64,000 nt of DNA from Colwellia sp. 39_35_sub15_T18 (GTDB taxonomy: Bacteria > Pseudomonadota > Gammaproteobacteria > Enterobacterales > Alteromonadaceae), in the NCBI GenBank assembly GCA_002162675.1, contig MAAE01000007.1, forward strand, positions 1 to 64,000, read 5' to 3'. The notes beneath the pieces were generated by a model, which saw only the letters and a program-made list of their open reading frames with translations, searched no databases and was not told the DNA's origin. The position numbers were made by a program, and so were the translations under genes. Shown one piece after another: positions 1 to 8,565 of this stretch (position 1 is its first letter; every line of letters starts with the position of its first letter).

Positions 1-339
<339 letters not shown>

Positions 340-345
340 TCGCGT

Positions 346-373
346 ATTATACATAATTTTGGACTAAAGACAA
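346..373 (-). promoter_or_regulatory. Sigma-70 type promoter of the S10 operon
   Basis: Reading the minus strand, a TTGTCT box (368-373) and a perfect TATAAT box (346-351) are separated by 16 bp. This places transcription start near 339, at the base of the first leader hairpin. It is the best sigma-70 promoter match I see in the window and suits a ribosomal protein operon. Confidence 0.7.
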
Positions 374-408
374 CGGTTAGTTTACTAATGATTAGCTAAT
401 ACTAGAAA

Positions 409-1434
409 TCATCTAAGACTAGAGGGAGTTTGCCCCGTCCACTTTTTAAATGCCGCTCTAAAGTTTGAAACATCGCTAAAACCAATGGAGCAACCAATAT
501 CTTCAATCGTTAGCTGTGTCGCTACTATTAATTTCTTGGCCGCTTCACAGCGCAACTCTTTAACAATATCTCTAAAGCTTGTGCCTTGTTCTGATAATTT
601 TCTTCTCAATGTTCTTGGGGTCATACACATATAGCTAGCAAGATCTTCAGCACACAGTTCTTTATGCATGTTCGCCGCAATCCATTGATTCACAGCAATT
701 AGGAATTCATTTTTAGCGGCTATTGAAGTTAATACCAAATTGCATTGATCAAGTAGCAGCGGCATAGCAAAAGGGTTACTACTCGGCGTCATCAGTGACA
801 ACTTATCATTCGCCAGCACCAATTCATTATGAGGACTATCGTAGCTTATCGGGCATTGGAAATGCTCTTCGTACTGTTTATAGTTCTTAGGCCTTGCAAA
901 AGTAAGCCTTAATTCATCAAAAGCAAAACTATTATTATCTAAACACTCTCGCACCAAAGACAAAACAATCACACATTGAAACTCTATATTAAATTCAATT
1001 AAGTCATTAGCAAACAGTGAATCTTCAAAGCGAAAATAAGAATAACCCGACGTTTCATCAACGTTCAATGACATAGCGACCGTTTTAGTTGACAGGCTGT
1101 GGTAGCGAACGGCAAATTCTAATGCCGAGCGTAACCCTTTACAACACAATAATGTGCAGCCATACAAACCGTAATCATTCACTTTTATTGAAGCGCCCAA
1201 CAGTATACTAAGTGTGGGTATCTTTAATGACAAAACATTGCGATAGAATGCAACTATTTGTTCTTTATGAATTTTATAATTAGGGTCATTTAACTCATGA
1301 AGTAGTATGTCAGTATCTTTTAGTAAGAACGGTAAACTTATGCCATTTTTCACTAAAATACCCGCAATAAAATTAAGCTTATGGGCAAATACTTGTCCAA
1401 TAATATTAGCTGGTAAGTCATTTTCAATGATCAT
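409..1434 (-). CDS. AraC family transcriptional regulator
   Basis: A 341-residue regulator. The first ~200 residues match the arabinose-binding-like N-terminal domain seen in OruR/ArgR-type AraC proteins (the stretch FDELRLTFARPKNYKQYEEH is typical). The last ~85 residues hold the double helix-turn-helix of AraC proteins, with LCAEDLASYMCMTPRTLRRK and the second-helix signature IGFSDVSNFRAAFKKWTGQT. It stands divergent to a TonB-dependent receptor with a fatty-acyl-CoA ligase beyond, so it is likely their local regulator with a lipophilic or amino-acid effector (inference). The start follows no strong ribosome site. The effector cannot be told from sequence. Confidence 0.9.
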   Translation of the reverse strand: MIIENDLPANIIGQVFAHKLNFIAGILVKNGISLPFLLKDTDILLHELNDPNYKIHKEQIVAFYRNVLSLKIPTLSILLGASIKVNDYGLYGCTLLCCKGLRSALEFAVRYHSLSTKTVAMSLNVDETSGYSYFRFEDSLFANDLIEFNIEFQCVIVLSLVRECLDNNSFAFDELRLTFARPKNYKQYEEHFQCPISYDSPHNELVLANDKLSLMTPSSNPFAMPLLLDQCNLVLTSIAAKNEFLIAVNQWIAANMHKELCAEDLASYMCMTPRTLRRKLSEQGTSFRDIVKELRCEAAKKLIVATQLTIEDIGCSIGFSDVSNFRAAFKKWTGQTPSSLR

Positions 1435-1552
1435 ATAGCAAGTTCTTTATGTAAGTGAACTATAGTTAAACATCAAATAGACCGCTTTACACTCATTTTT
1501 GGCCTATTTGCACCTTATTTTTACTATAACAATTGCTAATATTAAAGAACAT

Positions 1553-1603
1553 TGTTACCTCAAGATGCAAAATTCAGTGCGAATCGACGTGTCGTGGGTA
1601 TAA
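1553..1603. repeat. Dispersed repeat family A, short degenerate copy
   Basis: TTACCTCAAGATGCAAAATTC at its left and GTGGGTATA at its right match the ends of the copy at 31954-32003 (GATACCTCAAGATGCAGAATTC ... ATGGGTAT). It ends about 30 bp before the receptor start, so it sits in that gene's promoter or 5' untranslated region. The outer left terminus has drifted. Confidence 0.5.
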
Positions 1604-1635
1604 GTGAAACTATAATAATTATACGAGGAAATATC

Positions 1636-4035
1636 ATGAAAAATATGGGGAAAAGAAAAGTTTTTGCATTAAGCGCCTGTGCTTTAGCAATAAGCACCGC
1701 TTCGGCACAAACGGAGTCAAATAACGAACAAGAGGGTGTCAAGCAATCCGCTTTAGAGGTGATACAAGTAACCGCACAAAAGCGCTCTGAAGATGCTCAA
1801 AAAACACCAATATCACTCAATGTACTTAGCGCTGATGATTTAAAAGAAAAGGGTATTGAGAAAATTGATGATTTACAATATTCAGTACCAAACCTGCATT
1901 TGACCGAAACCGGTATCTCAACTCAAATTTATATTCGCGGCATAGGCACAGGCAACAACCAAGGCTTTGAACAATCGGTTGGTCAGTATATCGATGGTGT
2001 TTACTATGGCCGTCAGCAATTATTAAGAATGCCTTTTCTTGATTTAGAACGGGTTGAGGTATTAAAAGGCCCACAATCAATTTTATTTGGTAAAAACTCT
2101 GTTGCCGGTGCGCTCAACTTAAGCTCGGCAAAACCTACTCAAGATTTCAATGCGCATATCGAAGCCTCTTACCAACCTGAATTTGGTGCCACTGAAATTA
2201 GCGGTATGGTTTCTGGCGGTTTAACCGACACCCTCTCTGCCCGTTTCGCCGTTCGTGATTATCAAGAAGATGGCTATATTGACAATAGCTTTAAAGGTGT
2301 CGATGAAACCGCTAGAGATGAACAAGCTTATCGCTTAAGTTTATTATGGGAGCCAAGCGATAGCGTCAATGTGCTACTTAAAATGGAACACGATGAATTT
2401 AATGGTGACGGTCGACAAATTGAAATTGTTCAAGATGATCCTAATTTGGCTACTGGCTTAACTTATGATCAATACCTTGGCTTATTTGGTCATCCTGATG
2501 GTATCACCGAAAGTGAAATAAACTTTCAACGCCAGGCCGATGATGATGAGTTTAGTCATAATGAAGTAGACAATGTCACTTTAACGGTTAATGCAATCTT
2601 TAATGATTACACATTTACTTCAATTTCCAGTGTAGTGAGTTATGAGTTTACCGAAGAATGTGATTGTGACTATGTGGCGGCACCTGTATTCAATGTTGAT
2701 ATTAACGAAGAATATCAACAATTTAGTCAGGAGCTACGCGTGGTATCACCATTAAGTGATACCTTTGATTGGATTGGTGGTTTCTATTTTCAAAGTAGCG
2801 AAACTGATTTTGATGATCGTATAAAAGTCCCTAGCAACAGTATATTACCTTTAGCCAATGCAGCATTAACACCTATTGCAGGGACAAGTGCTGGGCGTAA
2901 CTACACCTTAGATAGCAGCGTTTGGTCAGCGTTTTTCCAAGGTAACATTCATGTTAATGATGATTTAACGGTAACCGTTGGCGCTCGCTATACGTCAGAA
3001 AAGAAAGATGGCCACCGGGAAATAAATATCAGAGAATTAGCCAACAGCACTATTGGCAGTGGTGATATTGTTGCTGACCCAACGGCTGCCATTTTATACG
3101 ACTTAGCTTTTGCTATTCAAAATGAGCAAAGCCCACTATCACCTGATGGGCATAATTTAACTGACTCTAGAGATGAGACTTCATTTACTCCTCTTATCAA
3201 TGTGCAATACAAAATAAATAACGATGTCATGACTTACTTTTCTGCTAGTACTGGTTTTAAAGCCGGTGGCTTTGATGCACGAGGTAATAATACTGACTCT
3301 TGGGAGTTTGAAGAAGAAGAAGCAACCTCTTATGAATATGGTATTAAGTCATCATTATTAGACAATACCTTAGAAGTTAACCTAGCAATATATCGTACTG
3401 AGTATGACAACTTACAAATTAGTCAGTTTGATGGCACTTTAGGTTTCAATGTTGGTAATGCCAAAGAAACTTTAGTGCAAGGAATAGAAATTGATGGTCG
3501 TTGGTTGGTACTAGATTCTGATGTAGGTACATTAACCATGAACTATGCTTTTGCCTATTTAGATCATGAATTCAAAGACTTCGAAAATGGTAACTGTTAT
3601 AACCGCCAAGAACCTGATGGTGCTATTGGACCTGGTGGCGTGCAATTATGTGACTTTACTGGCAAGTCAGGGCAATATACGCCTAAATTTACCACCACAA
3701 TAGGTTTTGATTATTTTCAATCAATCTCATTCTTAGGATTTGAATATTTTAGAGCTAACTTGGGGCTTTATCATGCTGACGAACAAAATGTTCACCCTAA
3801 CTTAGACCCGCTTTATGATATTGATGGTTACACCAAGGTTGATGCTCGTATCGCCTTAGAAGCTGAAAATTGGAGTATCGCGTTATTTGGTCGAAATATT
3901 ACCGATGAAAAAGTATTAACTTATGCTGGTAATGCTCCGCTATCAGGCAGCAGTTTTGGTACTAATACTTTCTATGGTTTTGTTGACCGTCCAGCAACTT
4001 TCGGCGTGCAATTCCAATACGACTTTACTGATTAA
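1636..4035 (+). CDS. TonB-dependent outer membrane receptor
   Basis: A 799-residue outer membrane receptor that would take up a scarce substrate using TonB/ExbBD energy. The start is set at ATG 1636 because GAGGAA lies just upstream and the first residues, MKNMGKRKVFALSACALAIS, form a signal peptide ending near ASA-Q. An upstream TTG at 1552 would add 28 unlikely residues. A TonB-box-like stretch (ALEVIQVTAQKR) leads into the plug domain (about residues 30-150, with YIRGIGTGNNQGFEQ and the LERVEVLKGPQSILFGKNSV motif), followed by a 22-strand-type barrel. The form is that of the iron-complex receptor group common in marine bacteria, but the neighbours (AraC regulator, acyl-CoA ligase) hint at a lipid-like rather than siderophore substrate (inference). 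The last residue is Asp, not the usual aromatic. Confidence 0.92.
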   Translation: MKNMGKRKVFALSACALAISTASAQTESNNEQEGVKQSALEVIQVTAQKRSEDAQKTPISLNVLSADDLKEKGIEKIDDLQYSVPNLHLTETGISTQIYIRGIGTGNNQGFEQSVGQYIDGVYYGRQQLLRMPFLDLERVEVLKGPQSILFGKNSVAGALNLSSAKPTQDFNAHIEASYQPEFGATEISGMVSGGLTDTLSARFAVRDYQEDGYIDNSFKGVDETARDEQAYRLSLLWEPSDSVNVLLKMEHDEFNGDGRQIEIVQDDPNLATGLTYDQYLGLFGHPDGITESEINFQRQADDDEFSHNEVDNVTLTVNAIFNDYTFTSISSVVSYEFTEECDCDYVAAPVFNVDINEEYQQFSQELRVVSPLSDTFDWIGGFYFQSSETDFDDRIKVPSNSILPLANAALTPIAGTSAGRNYTLDSSVWSAFFQGNIHVNDDLTVTVGARYTSEKKDGHREINIRELANSTIGSGDIVADPTAAILYDLAFAIQNEQSPLSPDGHNLTDSRDETSFTPLINVQYKINNDVMTYFSASTGFKAGGFDARGNNTDSWEFEEEEATSYEYGIKSSLLDNTLEVNLAIYRTEYDNLQISQFDGTLGFNVGNAKETLVQGIEIDGRWLVLDSDVGTLTMNYAFAYLDHEFKDFENGNCYNRQEPDGAIGPGGVQLCDFTGKSGQYTPKFTTTIGFDYFQSISFLGFEYFRANLGLYHADEQNVHPNLDPLYDIDGYTKVDARIALEAENWSIALFGRNITDEKVLTYAGNAPLSGSSFGTNTFYGFVDRPATFGVQFQYDFTD

Positions 4036-4057
4036 TCTTTTAAAATAGCCTACATTA

Positions 4058-4086
4058 GGGTCGAAAATATTATTATTTTTCGACCC
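4058..4086 (+). terminator. Terminator after the receptor gene
   Basis: GGGTCGAAAA (4058-4067) and TTTTCGACCC (4077-4086) form a 10-bp perfect stem followed by TTTATTTTAT, 23 bp after the receptor stop. It separates the receptor from the acyl-CoA ligase, which should therefore have its own promoter. Confidence 0.85.
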
Positions 4087-4136
4087 TTTATTTTATCATG
4101 TTCATATTTATCTCTATTGTTATTTAAGGTCTTTCT

Positions 4137-5789
4137 ATGACTAAACCTTGGTTCCAAAACTATCCCGACAATGTCGCCAACCAAATTGATGTGACCCGTT
4201 ATGATTCACTCATCGAGTTGTTTCATAACACCACGGAAAAATACCAAAAACAAACGGCTTATAGCAATTTTGGTGTTGAACTCACTTTTCAGCAAATTGA
4301 TGAGCTATCAGAAAACTTTGCCGCTTTTCTACAACATAAACTAAACGTTACTCAAGGTGATCGCGTCGCGCTGATGTGCCCAAATACTTTATGCTTTCCC
4401 GTCGCCATGTGGGGCATCATTCGGGTTGGCGCGGTACAAGTGAATGTAAACCCTATGTATACTGCGCGAGAATTAGAACACCAACTTAACGATGCCCAAG
4501 TTGATACTATTATAGTATTTTCGCCATCGACCAAAATGTTAGCTGACATTATTGATAAAACGGGTGTTAAGAATATTATCACCGTTGATTTAGATGCTTT
4601 AATCAATAAAGATTTACCTTGCGACCCTGTTGATGACCGTCTAACTAACACCATTAGTTTCACCAAGGCACTGACACAAGGCGAAATGCTTGAACTTGTT
4701 GAGCCGACTTTGTGCCAAGACGATTTACTGTACTTACAATATACTGGCGGTACAACAGGCTTGTCTAAGGGCGCTATGCTTAGTCATGGCAATTTAATTG
4801 CCAATATATTGCAATATCAAGAGTTTGCCAAAAATCATATTAATTTTGGTAAAGACATCGTGATTACGGCCATTCCGATGTACCACATCTTTGCTTTGAT
4901 GGCGAACACACTAAGCTACTTCGCCTTTGGCGCTAAAAATGTTTTAGTCACTAACCCTCGTGATATGCCCAGCTTTGTGGAAGTATGGAAAAACACCCCA
5001 GCAACTATGTTCACGGGCGTAAATACTTTATTTAATGGTTTATTGCACACTCCTGGCTTTGAGCAAGTAGATTTTTCATCATTAAAACTTTGTATCGGCG
5101 GTGGCGCTGCCGTACAACAAGCGGTTGCTGATAAGTGGCAACAAGTGACAAAGGTTAGGTTGCAAGAAGGTTACGGTCTATCAGAGACTTCGCCTATTTT
5201 ATCCTTAAACTTTGGCCGATTTCTTAAAGAAAAGGGTCAAAGTGAATATATCGCTGGCATTGGCGTACCGCTGCCTAACACTGATATTTCTATTCGAGAT
5301 GATAGTGGTAACAGTGTCGTACAAGGCGAATCAGGAGAACTTTGCGCTAAAGGCCCTCAGGTCATGTCGGGTTACTGGAATGATATCGAAGCGACCAATG
5401 AGTGTATGACAGATGATGGTTATTTTAAAACGGGCGATGTCGCTATGCTCGACGATGAAGGTTTTTTCCATATTGTTGATCGCAAAAAAGACATGATTAA
5501 TGTTTCTGGTTTTAATGTTTATCCTAATGAGATTGAAGCTGAAGTTGCTAAAATGCCAGGCATATTAGAATCTGCCTGTATTGGCATAGATAATGACAAA
5601 ACCGGTGAGGCAGTAAAACTTTTTGTGGTAACAAATAAAGAGTCAGAAAATTCAGACATTACCGAGCAAGAGGTTATTAATTTTTGTCGCCAAGGATTAA
5701 CCGCCTATAAAATCCCGAAACAAGTGGTATTTATTGATGAGATCCCCAAATCTAGCGTCGGTAAATTATTGCGTAGAGAGTTGCGTTAG
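4137..5789 (+). CDS. fadD: Long-chain fatty acid-CoA ligase
   Basis: A 550-residue AMP-forming acyl-CoA synthetase, close to the usual FadD length (about 560). It activates long-chain fatty acids to acyl-CoA at the inner membrane for beta-oxidation or lipid synthesis. The ATP-binding motif YTGGTTGLSKGAML lies near residue 200, the adenylate motif EGYGLSETSP near 345, and the linker/C-terminal motifs YFKTGDVAMLDDEGFF and DRKKDMINVSGFNVYPNEIE near 425-465. The catalytic C-terminal lysine is in SSVGKLLRREL. AAGG precedes the ATG at 4137. It lies downstream of a receptor gene but behind a terminator, so co-transcription is not expected. Exact chain-length preference is not readable. Confidence 0.93.
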   Translation: MTKPWFQNYPDNVANQIDVTRYDSLIELFHNTTEKYQKQTAYSNFGVELTFQQIDELSENFAAFLQHKLNVTQGDRVALMCPNTLCFPVAMWGIIRVGAVQVNVNPMYTARELEHQLNDAQVDTIIVFSPSTKMLADIIDKTGVKNIITVDLDALINKDLPCDPVDDRLTNTISFTKALTQGEMLELVEPTLCQDDLLYLQYTGGTTGLSKGAMLSHGNLIANILQYQEFAKNHINFGKDIVITAIPMYHIFALMANTLSYFAFGAKNVLVTNPRDMPSFVEVWKNTPATMFTGVNTLFNGLLHTPGFEQVDFSSLKLCIGGGAAVQQAVADKWQQVTKVRLQEGYGLSETSPILSLNFGRFLKEKGQSEYIAGIGVPLPNTDISIRDDSGNSVVQGESGELCAKGPQVMSGYWNDIEATNECMTDDGYFKTGDVAMLDDEGFFHIVDRKKDMINVSGFNVYPNEIEAEVAKMPGILESACIGIDNDKTGEAVKLFVVTNKESENSDITEQEVINFCRQGLTAYKIPKQVVFIDEIPKSSVGKLLRRELR

Positions 5790-5821
5790 CAAACAATTTA
5801 GCTGCAAGCCATAAAACAACT

Positions 5822-5847
5822 AAGCCCTCACTATTTTGCAAGGGCTT
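5822..5847 (+). terminator. Terminator after fadD
   Basis: AAGCCCT and AGGGCTT pair around an 11-12-nt loop, followed by GTGTTCTTATT. It lies 33 bp after the fadD stop. The T tract is interrupted but the position fits. Confidence 0.6.
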
Positions 5848-5868
5848 GTGTTCTTATTACTAGCTTAA

Positions 5869-6414
5869 GTTGCATTACCTATTACTTGGCTTAATAGATT
5901 ACCTAATGAAAGCAAAACAATTGTTGCTGAGGTAAAAGCTGGCATCAACACTCGAGATTTAGCTGTTTCAAGCGACGGAAGATACGCTATTGTTGGCAAT
6001 GACTTACCTCATAACGTCGTTATTCTCGACACTAAAGATTTATCAGTCATTAAAATGATTGCAAACCAAAAACAACGAAGGCGTTAGCTCTCGTGTTAGT
6101 GCCGTCTACAATGCACCACCACGGCATAGTTTTATCGTCGCACTGAAAGATGTTAAAGAAGTTTGGGAGATTCCTTACAGCGCTACTCTAGCTAAAGGAA
6201 ATGTCGGTGTTAATCTTTGCAAAGAACAGCCGCCCATGTTGAATTCACCAAAGATGGTAAATATGTCTTACTGAGTATATAGGACAACGATGGCGCAGTT
6301 ATCGTGTACGATGCCAATACCCTAGAAGAAATAAAGCGCTTACCGATGAAAAAGCCATCGGGTAAATATAATGTTTGCAACAAAATAAATCATGAACGAA
6401 GTACTAGTCATTAA
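5869..6414 (+). pseudogene. Decayed NirF/cytochrome cd1 d1-domain gene
   Basis: Three reading frames in succession encode pieces of a heme-d1 propeller protein. Frame one (5869-~6060) reads VKAGINTRDLAVSSDGRYAI then VGNDLPHNVVILDTKDLSVI and hits a stop. A second frame (~6065-6190) reads NEGVSSRVSAVYNAPPRHSF then IVALKDVKEVWEIPY. A third (~6231-6414) reads EFTKDGKYVLLSI, a TAG where family members have Trp, then DNDGAVIVYDANTLEEIKRL and MKKPSGKYNVCNKI. The C-terminal motif corresponds to the GKYNVWNKI region of NirF, the heme d1 biosynthesis protein related to NirS. There is no usable start codon, at least one frameshift, an in-frame stop and an internal deletion: about 180 codons remain of roughly 400. 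Identification rests on remembered family motifs. Confidence 0.75.
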
Positions 6415-6541
6415 ACATTACTAATACTAATAAAACCAAATATAAATCAAGTGATTAATAGCCATTCATTTGAAGGGCTATTAATTGATTAACAATATAA
6501 TATGCAGTCATTGATTGAAGGGTTCAAGGGGCAAAAAGTAA

Positions 6542-7018
6542 TTACGCTGTGGTATCAATAATAGAGTCGCCCTCTTCTATAGCAAACTTCTCCATCATTT
6601 GTGCATAAACGGCTTTCTTATCTGCTTCGCTTAATTCAGCATTGCCAGTAGCGGCTAAGGTCGCCTCTAACAACTCACTCATATAGTCAACCATAGAGCT
6701 GATATCAAGCGTGTCTTGTTTTGGTGGCGGCGGTTGATTACCACCATGTTCAACATTTGCTAGCTCACCCACGGCTTTAGCATCAAAACCAACATCAGCC
6801 ATCGCCTGTTCAAGTGCAGAGCCTGGCACGATACCGGCATTAGAAAAAGCCTCAATAATACTCAAAGCATCACTTTCGCTTAAATTTTCAGCATCAAACT
6901 CTGACAAGGTTTCACTTATCAATGACTGCTGCTCTTCAGTCAGAGACTGTTCTGAACGTGGTGGTGGTGGCATTGGCATACCTGAACTTATTGAACCTGA
7001 ACCAATTGAATTAGTCAT
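6542..7018 (-). CDS. Conserved protein with proline-rich segments, unknown function
   Basis: A 158-residue acidic protein with two proline clusters (PMPPPPRS near the start and QPPPPKQ near residue 100) and helical segments between. It has no signal peptide or membrane segment. AGGAG lies 8 nt before the ATG, and its start is 17 bp after the stop of the EF-hand gene upstream, so the two form an operon. The segment LTEEQQSLISETLSEFDAEN resembles helical calcium-sensor-like proteins, but no clear EF-hand loop is present. Its function is unknown. A partner role with the EF-hand protein is inferred from the operon only. Confidence 0.75.
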   Translation of the reverse strand: MTNSIGSGSISSGMPMPPPPRSEQSLTEEQQSLISETLSEFDAENLSESDALSIIEAFSNAGIVPGSALEQAMADVGFDAKAVGELANVEHGGNQPPPPKQDTLDISSMVDYMSELLEATLAATGNAELSEADKKAVYAQMMEKFAIEEGDSIIDTTA

Positions 7019-7035
7019 ACAGGGTACTCCTAGTA

Positions 7036-7326
7036 TTAGCGCTTTTTTGGGCGAGGTGGTTTATGGTCGGTAAATTCTTGTTCACTGATCACGCCATCTT
7101 CATTAAGATCAATAAAAGAAAAAACCGTTTGATGATAGCCATGGGGTAATTCATGTTGTAAAAATTCGTCCATATCAACCTCGCCATCTCCGTTTAAATC
7201 TATTGAGGTGAAGCTAGGGCGTTCAGGCTTTTGCCCCCTGCCCTGCTGATTGTCAAAGGCATAAGCTTGGCTAGCAAAACCAGCCAATACGGCAAGTGCT
7301 AAAAGAGTCTTAAATTGAGCTTTCAT
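7036..7326 (-). CDS. Secreted EF-hand calcium-binding protein
   Basis: A 96-residue periplasmic protein. ATG 7326 is chosen over an ATG four codons earlier because GGAG sits 6 nt before it. Residues 1-23 (MKAQFKTLLALAVLAGFASQ then AYA) form a signal peptide. Two EF-hand loops follow, DLNGDGEVDMDEF and DLNEDGVISEQEF, each with Asp/Asn at positions 1, 3 and 5 and Glu or Asp at 12, so both look able to bind Ca2+. The tail is proline/lysine-rich (HKPPRPKKR). It heads a two-gene operon with the proline-rich protein. A Fur-box-like palindrome lies about 220 bp upstream. Confidence 0.88.
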   Translation of the reverse strand: MKAQFKTLLALAVLAGFASQAYAFDNQQGRGQKPERPSFTSIDLNGDGEVDMDEFLQHELPHGYHQTVFSFIDLNEDGVISEQEFTDHKPPRPKKR

Positions 7327-7545
7327 AAATTTCTCCATTGAGGTTAATATTCATGATTAGCTTAGCAATAGATGATGCAAAAAATGTGCAACAAAAAAGG
7401 AAGTGACTACATCCATGTAGCGCTTTGCTAGTTGACAGGGAAACTGGAAAATTTATAGCTGATAAAGGGCGTTGGCACTAACATTGACCACAGGGCGAGC
7501 ATCAATCGTTTGACCAGCACTAATGCCAAAGCACAGCATGCCGAT

Positions 7546-7560
7546 AGATAATGATTATCT
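7546..7560. promoter_or_regulatory. Fur-box-like palindrome
   Basis: AGATAATGATTATCT is a perfect 15-bp palindrome built from the GATAAT/ATTATC units of Fur operators. It lies in the 276-bp gap between the EamA permease stop and the EF-hand operon. The gap otherwise shows only a small palindrome (CTACATCCATGTAG near 7408) and a short open stretch without recognisable homology. No promoter is obvious next to the site, so binding is unproven. Confidence 0.35.
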
Positions 7561-7602
7561 AAAAATGAATAAAATGGTGTTTTAGCGAGGTAATTAAATC
7601 CG

Positions 7603-8523
7603 CTAGCGCTTCCACAATACGTTGATTAACGCGCCTACCATGATTAATCCACCGCCCATGATGGTTGTGAAAACAGGAACTTCACCAAAATACGCCCAAC
7701 CGATAAATACCGAAAACAGTACTTGCACATAGGCATAAGCGGTGGCTTTGTTCGCGTCGGCGCAGTGTAGTGCTTTAGTTAATCCTACCTGCCCTACTTG
7801 AGTAAATATTCCCACTAAAATCAGTAAGCCTGTTGCCGCTAAACTGGGCACCACAAAATCACTGCCTAACATGATCATTGAGATGGGAAAGGCCGCCAAC
7901 GGAAAGTAAAAAATAATGACCGAGCTATCATCGGTTTTAGTTAGTTTTTTGATAATGACATAAGCAACCGCACTACCAAATGCGCCCAGTATACCCGCGC
8001 CAATACTTAACCAAGCATAGTTTACGCCGCTGTCTAGCTGCAAGTTCTGCTGAACTAAATTCGGTTGAACTAAATTCGGTTGAACTAAATTCGGTTGAAT
8101 AATGATGAATAAGCCAAGTAAGCTGATAACGATACAAGCGATGGTTGAGCGTTGTATGGTTTCTTTCAAAAAAAACAACGCCAGAATAGCGGTAAACACC
8201 GGATGCAAATACTGTAATACCGTCGCCTCTGCCAAGGGCAAAGTTGTTACCGCATAATAAACAAACATCAGAGCAAACGAGCCGACGGTACCGCGGGCAA
8301 TGAGCAGCGTTTTATTGTGCCCCCATAGATAAATATTTTTACGTTTAATGTCAACGTAACTAATAATGCCCGACACGATGGCTCTTGCTGCGACAATTTC
8401 AAGTACTGGAATGCCTAAACCGCTAACTTCTTTTACGCAGGCCGCCATTAAGGCAAAACCTAGCGCTGAGAGCAGCATATACCAAACGCTCATTGGCATT
8501 GAATTTTTTATGGTGGTAAACAT
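7603..8523 (-). CDS. EamA/DMT superfamily permease
   Basis: A 306-residue inner membrane protein with about ten hydrophobic helices in two EamA halves (MPMSVWYMLLSALGFALMAA at the start; SIGAGILGAFGSAVAYVIIK opens the second half). EamA proteins mostly export small metabolites, often amino acids or their relatives, and the substrate here is unknown. Between the halves sits a recent 15-bp tandem duplication encoding repeated QPNLV (bases 8051-8095). Its start is 42 bp after the RecQ-family gene, so both may share a transcript. The ribosome site is weak; Met9 is an alternative start. Confidence 0.88.
   Translation of the reverse strand: MFTTIKNSMPMSVWYMLLSALGFALMAACVKEVSGLGIPVLEIVAARAIVSGIISYVDIKRKNIYLWGHNKTLLIARGTVGSFALMFVYYAVTTLPLAEATVLQYLHPVFTAILALFFLKETIQRSTIACIVISLLGLFIIIQPNLVQPNLVQPNLVQQNLQLDSGVNYAWLSIGAGILGAFGSAVAYVIIKKLTKTDDSSVIIFYFPLAAFPISMIMLGSDFVVPSLAATGLLILVGIFTQVGQVGLTKALHCADANKATAYAYVQVLFSVFIGWAYFGEVPVFTTIMGGGLIMVGALINVLWKR
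8051..8095. repeat. 15-bp in-frame tandem repeat inside the EamA gene
   Basis: TGAACTAAATTCGGT occurs three times head to tail without a single difference, with partial units at both sides. It encodes QPNLV repeats in the cytoplasmic or periplasmic linker between the two EamA halves. Perfect identity suggests recent slippage and a copy number that may vary between strains. Confidence 0.9.
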
Positions 8524-8565
8524 TAACGGTGGTACTCGAATAGAAAAAGGAAAGTTATGCTCTGC

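Noticed and set aside
6059-6274. A 71-codon frame as an independent small gene
   Set aside because: It is the middle frame of the NirF-like pseudogene, with d1-domain sequence in its first half and nonsense in the second.
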